This document shows, piece by piece, positions 59,605-64,000 of a DNA stretch of 64,000 bases (its first letter is position 1; every line of letters starts with the position of its first letter). The position numbers and the translations under genes are program-made. The notes beneath the pieces were generated by a model that was given only the letters and a program-made list of their open reading frames with translations, was not told the origin of the DNA and ran no database searches. This stretch comes from Palsa-504 sp963739615 (GTDB lineage Bacteria > Actinomycetota > Actinomycetes > Streptosporangiales > Streptosporangiaceae): positions 62,001-126,000 of the forward strand of contig CAVUBD010000002.1 in the NCBI GenBank assembly GCA_963739615.1, given 5' to 3'.

Positions 59605-61122
59605 TCAGGCCGGGCTGATGCCGTGGCGGCGGCGGGGCGGGGTGCGGTCCTTGCCGCGGGCGACGGCGAACCGGCGCTGCAGTTCCGTCCGCAGGTCTTC
59701 CGGCTCGACCACGTCGTCGACGACCAGTTCGGCGGCGAGGCGGACGATGTCGATGTCCTGGTCGTAGTCGCGGCGCAGGCGCTCGGTCTCGGCCGCGCGG
59801 GCGTCTGCGTCGGCGATCTGCTCGAGCTTGCCCGCGTAGACCGCGTTCACCGCGGCCTCCGCGCCCATCACGGCGATCTTCGCGGTCGGCAGGGCCAGCG
59901 TCGCGTCCGGATCGAAGCCGGGGCCCGCCATCGCGTACAGGCCGGCGCCGTAGGCCTTGCGCACCACCACGCAGATCTTCGGCACGGTGGCGTCGGACAT
60001 CGCGGCGATCATCTTCGCGCCGTGCCTGATGATCCCCTGCCGCTCGACGGCGGTGCCGACCATGAAGCCGGGAACGTCCGCCAGGAACAGCAGCGGGATC
60101 CCGAACGCGTCGCACACCTGGATGAACCGGGCCGCCTTGTCGGCCGAGTCGACGAAAAGCACGCCGCCCTTGAACATGGGATTGTTCGCGACTACCCCGA
60201 TCACCTGTCCGGCCAGCCGGGCGAACCCGGTGAGGACTTCCCTGGCCCACAGGGCGTGGATCTCGAAGAACGAGTCCTCATCGACCAGCCCGCGGACGAA
60301 ACGGCGCATATCGAACGCCTGGCGCTCGCGGGCGGGCACCAGCGCCCGCAGGTCGGCCGGCTTCGGCTCCCGCGCCGGCGCGGCGGGCGGCGGCTGCTCC
60401 CAGTTCTGCGGCAGGTAGGACAGGTACGCGCGGACCGCGTCCAGCGCTTCGGCCTCGGTCGCGGCGAGGAAGTGCCCGCTGCCGGACACCGTGCAGTGCA
60501 GCCGGGCGCCGCCCATCTCCTCCAGCGTCGTCTTCTCGCTGACCACCATCTCGACCATCCGGGGGCTGCCCAGGTACATCGACGCGTTGCCGTCCACCAT
60601 GGCGGTGAAGTCGCAGAACGCCGGGATGTACGCGCCGCCGGCCGCGGACGGCCCGAACAGGGCGCAGACCTGCGGGATCGAGCCGGAGGCCCGGATCTGG
60701 GTGCGGAAGATCCGGCCCGCGCCACGGCGGCCGGGGAACATCTCCACCTGGTCGGTGATCCGCGCGCCCGCGGAGTCGACCAGGTAGATCATCGGGATGG
60801 CGGCCTCGTAGGCCTTCTCGATGATCCGGATGATCTTCTCGACCGTGCGCGCGCCCCACGACCCCGCCTTGACGGTGGAGTCGTTCGCCATCAGCGCGAC
60901 CGGCCGACCGCCGATGGTCGCGGTCCCGGTGATCACCCCGTCGGCGGGCAGCCCGTCCGCCAGGGCGTTGGCGTACCGGCCGTCCTCGCTCAGGCTGCCC
61001 TCGTCGGCGAGCAGCGCGATCCGCTCCCGGGCGAACAGCTTGCCGCGCGTGGCCGCGGCCTCGTGGTAACGGGCCGCGCCGCCCCGCTCGATGATTTCCC
61101 TCAGCTCGGCGAAGTCCGTCAT
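59605..61122 (-). CDS. Acyl-CoA carboxylase beta subunit (methylcrotonyl-CoA type)
   Basis: The 505-aa carboxyltransferase starts at ATG 61122, overlapping the HMG-CoA lyase stop by 4 bp; the longer open frame is antisense-like Arg-rich sequence. It has two crotonase-like halves: VKAGSWGARTVEKIIRIIEK, SGSIPQVCALFGPSAAGGAY, KGGVLFVDSADKAARFIQVC, DVPGFMVGTAVERQGIIRHG. It carboxylates acyl-CoA using biotin charged by a separate alpha subunit. Its neighbours, an HMG-CoA lyase and an enoyl-CoA hydratase, indicate 3-methylcrotonyl-CoA (leucine catabolism). No biotin-carboxylase alpha subunit is in the window. Confidence 0.9.
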   Translation of the reverse strand: MTDFAELREIIERGGAARYHEAAATRGKLFARERIALLADEGSLSEDGRYANALADGLPADGVITGTATIGGRPVALMANDSTVKAGSWGARTVEKIIRIIEKAYEAAIPMIYLVDSAGARITDQVEMFPGRRGAGRIFRTQIRASGSIPQVCALFGPSAAGGAYIPAFCDFTAMVDGNASMYLGSPRMVEMVVSEKTTLEEMGGARLHCTVSGSGHFLAATEAEALDAVRAYLSYLPQNWEQPPPAAPAREPKPADLRALVPARERQAFDMRRFVRGLVDEDSFFEIHALWAREVLTGFARLAGQVIGVVANNPMFKGGVLFVDSADKAARFIQVCDAFGIPLLFLADVPGFMVGTAVERQGIIRHGAKMIAAMSDATVPKICVVVRKAYGAGLYAMAGPGFDPDATLALPTAKIAVMGAEAAVNAVYAGKLEQIADADARAAETERLRRDYDQDIDIVRLAAELVVDDVVEPEDLRTELQRRFAVARGKDRTPPRRRHGISPA

Positions 61123-62036
61123 GACGGGATGGTACTGGTCCGGGGCCCGGCGCGCAGGACCTGGGAGGGCAGCGTGCGGCCGACGATGCGCTCGGCCTCG
61201 GCGGCCGCGGCGATCATCGCGGCCAGGTCGACGCCGGTGGCCACCCCCATGTCCTCGGCCATGTGCACGAGTTCCTCGGTCGCGATGTTGCCCGTCGCGC
61301 CGGGGGCGTACGGACACCCGCCGAGGCCGCCGACGGACGCGTCGAAGTCGGCCACGCCGAGCTCGAGGGCGGCCAGGACGTTGGCCAGCCCGGTGCCCCT
61401 GGTGTTATGGAAATGCAGGTTCAGGCCCATCTCGGGGTAGGCGGACCGGAACGCGCCGACCAGCGCGCGCACCCGGGACGGGGTGGCCATGCCGGTGGTG
61501 TCGCCGAACGAGGCGGAGTCCGCGCCGTCGGCGATGGCGCGGCCGGCCACCGAGACCGTCCTGGCCACCGGCACGTCGCCCTCGTACGGGCAGCCCCACG
61601 CGGTGGACACGATCACCTGCACGGTGGCGTCGCGGGCGTGCGCCACCGAGATGATCTCCGCGATCTCGTCGAGCGACTGCCCGGTGGACCGGTTGACGTT
61701 CTTGCGGTTGTGCGTTTCGGACGCCGAGACGACCGCCTCGAGCTCGGTGAAGCCCGCGTCCAGGGCGCGGAGCGCGCCGCGCAGGTTCGGCACCAGGGCC
61801 GAGTACCGGACGGCGGGCGCCCGGACCGCCCGCTTCCACACCTCGTCCGCGTCCGCCATCTGCGGTATGGCCGACGGCCGCACGAACGACACCGCCTCGA
61901 TCCGGCGCACTCCGGTCTGCGACAGCCGGTCAAGCAGCGCCACCTTCGCGTCGGTCGGCACCGGCTCCTCGTTCTGCAGGCCGTCCCGCGGCCCGACCTC
62001 GCGGACCGAGATCCGGTCCGGCAGTTCCCAGCTCAC
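61119..62036 (-). CDS. Hydroxymethylglutaryl-CoA lyase
   Basis: The 305-aa protein is an HMG-CoA lyase of the TIM-barrel DRE family: VREVGPRDGLQNEEPVPT carries the metal/catalytic Asp and Arg, GDTTGMATPSRV the second motif, LHFHNTRGTGLANVLAAL the metal His pair, and GLGGCPYAPGATGN the signature Cys. It cleaves HMG-CoA to acetyl-CoA and acetoacetate, the end of leucine degradation. The stop overlaps the carboxylase start (ATGA). Confidence 0.94.
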   Translation of the reverse strand: MSWELPDRISVREVGPRDGLQNEEPVPTDAKVALLDRLSQTGVRRIEAVSFVRPSAIPQMADADEVWKRAVRAPAVRYSALVPNLRGALRALDAGFTELEAVVSASETHNRKNVNRSTGQSLDEIAEIISVAHARDATVQVIVSTAWGCPYEGDVPVARTVSVAGRAIADGADSASFGDTTGMATPSRVRALVGAFRSAYPEMGLNLHFHNTRGTGLANVLAALELGVADFDASVGGLGGCPYAPGATGNIATEELVHMAEDMGVATGVDLAAMIAAAAEAERIVGRTLPSQVLRAGPRTSTIPS

Positions 62037-62134
62037 GCCCTCAAGGCTAGCCCGCCGCGCGCATTCAGCGAACTCTGTGACATCTCAATGAGAACTCAGC
62101 AGGCTCCTTACGGCTTTCTCCAGGTCAGGACCTG

Positions 62135-62917
62135 CTACTCACCAGGCCAGGACGGCCGCCGCTTCTCGACGAAGGCGGCGATCCCCTCCCGCCGGTCGGC
62201 CGACAGCGCGGCCGTCCGCCAGGCGGCGTCCTCGACGTCGAGCCCGGCGTCCAGCGCCAGGCCCCAGCCGTGCCTGATGGCCCGCTTGGCGGCCCGGACC
62301 GCCACCGGGGAGTTCGCCGCGATCTGCCCGGCCAGTTCCAGCGCCGCGGGACCGTCCTCGCCGCGCGGCACCCGCCGGTCGACGAGCCCGAGCCGGTCCG
62401 CCTCGCCGACGCCGACCCGGCGCCCGGTCAGCACCAGGTCGGCGGCCCGGCCCAGGCCGATCCGCCGGGCGGCCAGCTGCGTACCGCCGCCGCCGGGCAC
62501 CAGGCCCACCGTCACCTCGGGCAACCCGAACACCGCCGTGTCGTCCGCCACGATCAGGTCGCAGGCCAGCGCCAGCTCACAGCCGCCGCCGAGGGCGAAG
62601 CCGTGCACCGCGGCGATCACCGGCTGCGGCTGCGCCAGCACCGCCCCGAACACGGCGCGCATCGCGGGCCGCTGGCGCACGATGTCCGCGTCGGTCATCG
62701 TGGACCGTTCCTTCAGGTCCGCGCCGGCGCAGAAGGCCCGTTCCCCGGCGGCGCTGAGCACGACCGCGCGCACCTCGGGGGCGGCGGCGATCCCGGCGCA
62801 GGCCCGGGTGAGCTCGGCGGCCAGCTCGGTGCTGATCGAGTTCATCGCCTCGGGCCGGCTGAGCATGATCTCGGCCACCACGTCGCCGTGGTGCCGCGAC
62901 ACCTTGATCGTTCCCAT
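62135..62917 (-). CDS. Enoyl-CoA hydratase/isomerase (possible methylglutaconyl-CoA hydratase)
   Basis: The 260-aa crotonase-family protein has the oxyanion segments FCAGADLKERSTM and ALGGGCELALACDLIVADD, the catalytic Glu in FGLPEVTVGLVPGGGG, and a typical end EGIAAFVEKRRPSW. It hydrates 2-enoyl-CoA. Because it precedes HMG-CoA lyase and the carboxylase beta subunit by 98 bp on the same strand, 3-methylglutaconyl-CoA is the likely substrate. This is inference from context; the family has broad specificity. Confidence 0.9.
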   Translation of the reverse strand: MGTIKVSRHHGDVVAEIMLSRPEAMNSISTELAAELTRACAGIAAAPEVRAVVLSAAGERAFCAGADLKERSTMTDADIVRQRPAMRAVFGAVLAQPQPVIAAVHGFALGGGCELALACDLIVADDTAVFGLPEVTVGLVPGGGGTQLAARRIGLGRAADLVLTGRRVGVGEADRLGLVDRRVPRGEDGPAALELAGQIAANSPVAVRAAKRAIRHGWGLALDAGLDVEDAAWRTAALSADRREGIAAFVEKRRPSWPGE

Positions 62918-62934
62918 AACGGGAGGCTAGCGGT

Positions 62935-63273
62935 TCAGGGCTGGTTCCGCTGCTCCCGTTCGAGCCGGTGCTGCTCTTCCTCGCCTTCCCTGACCCGCAG
63001 CCGGCGGGTGGTCAGCTCGTAGGTCGTCGTGCGCCAGCGCAGCACCGGCACCATCAGCCACAGCATCAGGGCCAGGATCGCCACCGCGGCCACCACCAGC
63101 CGTTCCACCCCCGCCGCCTTTCCTGCCGGGATCACCGCCTCCACCAGCAGCGCGGCCGCCAGCACGATCACCGCAAGCAGCGCCGGGCCGATCAGCGTCT
63201 TCCAATGCGGATGCAGCAGCAGCACCGACTGCTCGTCATCGGTGAGCGAGGGATCGCGGACCATACGCCACAT
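62935..63273 (-). CDS. PH-domain (bPH2-type) membrane protein, apparently internally deleted
   Basis: From ATG 63273 the product is 112 aa; ATG 63264 is an alternative, and earlier codons are shadow-like. It has LLLHPHWKTLIGPALLAVIVL and a second membrane helix (VVAAVAILALMLWLMVPVL), then WRTTTYELTTRRLRVREG, the normal opening of the bacterial PH domain. Instead of the expected 70-80 further residues it jumps to EEEQHRLEREQRNQP, which looks like the natural C-terminal tail of the family. An in-frame internal deletion is inferred. It is 18 bp upstream of the enoyl-CoA hydratase gene. Confidence 0.65.
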   Translation of the reverse strand: MWRMVRDPSLTDDEQSVLLLHPHWKTLIGPALLAVIVLAAALLVEAVIPAGKAAGVERLVVAAVAILALMLWLMVPVLRWRTTTYELTTRRLRVREGEEEQHRLEREQRNQP

Positions 63274-63310
63274 GGTGGCATGCGCCCCAGGGTGAGCATA
63301 AAATCCGCTG

Positions 63311-64000
63311 GTGAACCGGGTTCGGCTGGCGGGCGCCGCGCGGCAGCACTGGCTGTTCGGCCTCGCCCTGGCCGGCGCCGTCGCGGTGCGGGTGCTGGTG
63401 ATGCTGGCCTTCCGGCCGATCATGTGGTTCGGCGGCGACTCAGCGTCGTACCTGGCGACCGGGCTGCGGCTGGTCCCCGACGCGAGCCGGGTCGGCGGCT
63501 ACGCGGTTGTGCTCTGGGTGCTGCGGCCGCTGCACAGCTTCGCCGTGGTGGCCGCCGTCCAGCACCTGACGGGCCTCGCCATCGGCGTGCTCATATACCT
63601 GCTGGCGCGTCGTTACGGGCTGCCGGGCTGGGCCGCGACGCTGGCCGCCATCCCGGTGTTCTTCGACGCCTATCAGCTCGAGCTTGAATCGGACGCGGTA
63701 CCGGACGCATCGTTCGGCCTCTTGATTTTCATCGCCCTGTACCTGATGCTGCGCTCCCCCGGCGAACGGCGGCTGAGCCGCGCGGTCCCCGCCGCCTTTT
63801 TGCTCGGCGTGGCCACGATCATCTGGCCGGTCGGGCTGGCGCTGCTCGCGGTGCTTGCGGTGGCGCTGGTGATCCGGCGGGCCGGATGGCGGGTGATCGC
63901 CGCCGCGGTCCTGGCCGGGGCGGTGCCCGTCGCGGCCTACGCGGGCTGGTTCGACCTTCACGAGCATCAGTTCAGCCTGACCCGCAGCGACGGCGTGTAC
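63311..64000 (+). CDS. Polytopic membrane protein, possible glycosyltransferase (3' end outside the window)
   Basis: GTG 63311 opens a frame that runs to the window edge without a stop (230 codons seen). It has a short basic start (NRVRLAGAARQHWLFG), then many membrane helices. The first outer loop carries MWFGGDSASYLATG, a position where GT-C/GT39-type glycosyltransferases hold their acidic catalytic motif, and DAYQLELESDAVPD follows. It is likely a lipid-sugar-dependent glycosyltransferase or an actinobacterial membrane protein of that fold. TAAAAT lies about 12 bp before the start and no ribosome site is visible, so the mRNA may be leaderless. It is divergent from the PH-domain gene by 37 bp. 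Confidence 0.75.
   Translation, partial: MNRVRLAGAARQHWLFGLALAGAVAVRVLVMLAFRPIMWFGGDSASYLATGLRLVPDASRVGGYAVVLWVLRPLHSFAVVAAVQHLTGLAIGVLIYLLARRYGLPGWAATLAAIPVFFDAYQLELESDAVPDASFGLLIFIALYLMLRSPGERRLSRAVPAAFLLGVATIIWPVGLALLAVLAVALVIRRAGWRVIAAAVLAGAVPVAAYAGWFDLHEHQFSLTRSDGVY

Noticed and set aside
61123..61317. N-terminal extension of the carboxylase beta subunit
   Set aside because: The 65 extra residues are Arg/Gly-rich and lie inside the HMG-CoA lyase gene; the ATG at 61122 overlaps the lyase stop, a typical coupled start.

Overview
The window comes from a GC-rich actinomycete, to judge from base composition, GTG/TTG starts, a PknB-type Ser/Thr kinase, DUF1707, DUF222-HNH and DUF6542-type proteins, and gene orders known from Mycobacterium and Streptomyces. 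The genus cannot be named from sequence alone. I see no rRNA, tRNA or CRISPR array.

Layout. 0-17 kb is mostly core: a lytic-transglycosylase-like protein behind a textbook CRP box, a Ser/Thr kinase, a glutamine-synthetase-like enzyme / MarR / class I fumarase run, glpX, yihY, then xseB-xseA-(Rv1109c-like)-ispH ... rmuC ... ychF, the order seen around Rv1107c-Rv1112 in M. tuberculosis. Several genes here are decayed: the Rv1109c-like gene is split by an apparent frameshift, a divergent TetR/hydrolase pair has lost both 5' halves, and a thiamine-diphosphate enzyme is a pseudogene. 18-23.6 kb is an insertion hot spot. An IS982-type element sits in the 3' end of a DUF222-HNH gene, and an IS4-type element sits in the last codons of a small exported-protein remnant. 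Both empty sites can be rebuilt to the base.

23.5-49.4 kb is the most interesting part. It encodes aromatic ring-cleavage enzymes, dodecin, a STAS-PAS protein, AcuC-type deacetylase, 3-hydroxyacyl-CoA dehydrogenase, glycogen phosphorylase, NDK, a GH65 phosphorylase, a phosphofructokinase with pyrophosphate-type residues, a GNAT/acyl-CoA synthetase fusion, thiolase, acyl-CoA dehydrogenase, FixABCX, PHA synthase and PHA depolymerase. Two strict DosR/DevR-type palindromes (GGGAC-N4-GTCCC) and several looser ones lie in the gaps between these genes. I read the region as a hypoxia- or dormancy-linked carbon-storage and redox-balancing module: glycogen and PHA are stored and mobilised, phosphorolysis and PPi spare ATP, and FixABCX handles electrons from acyl-CoA oxidation. 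That reading is inference.

49.4-64 kb returns to housekeeping: two related membrane proteins with discoidin-like outer domains, purE-purK, an NCS1 permease, a GtrA protein, an MMPL transporter with a two-component system, a partial leucine-catabolism operon (enoyl-CoA hydratase, HMG-CoA lyase, carboxylase beta subunit), a PH-type membrane protein that seems internally deleted, and the start of a polytopic membrane protein that runs off the window.
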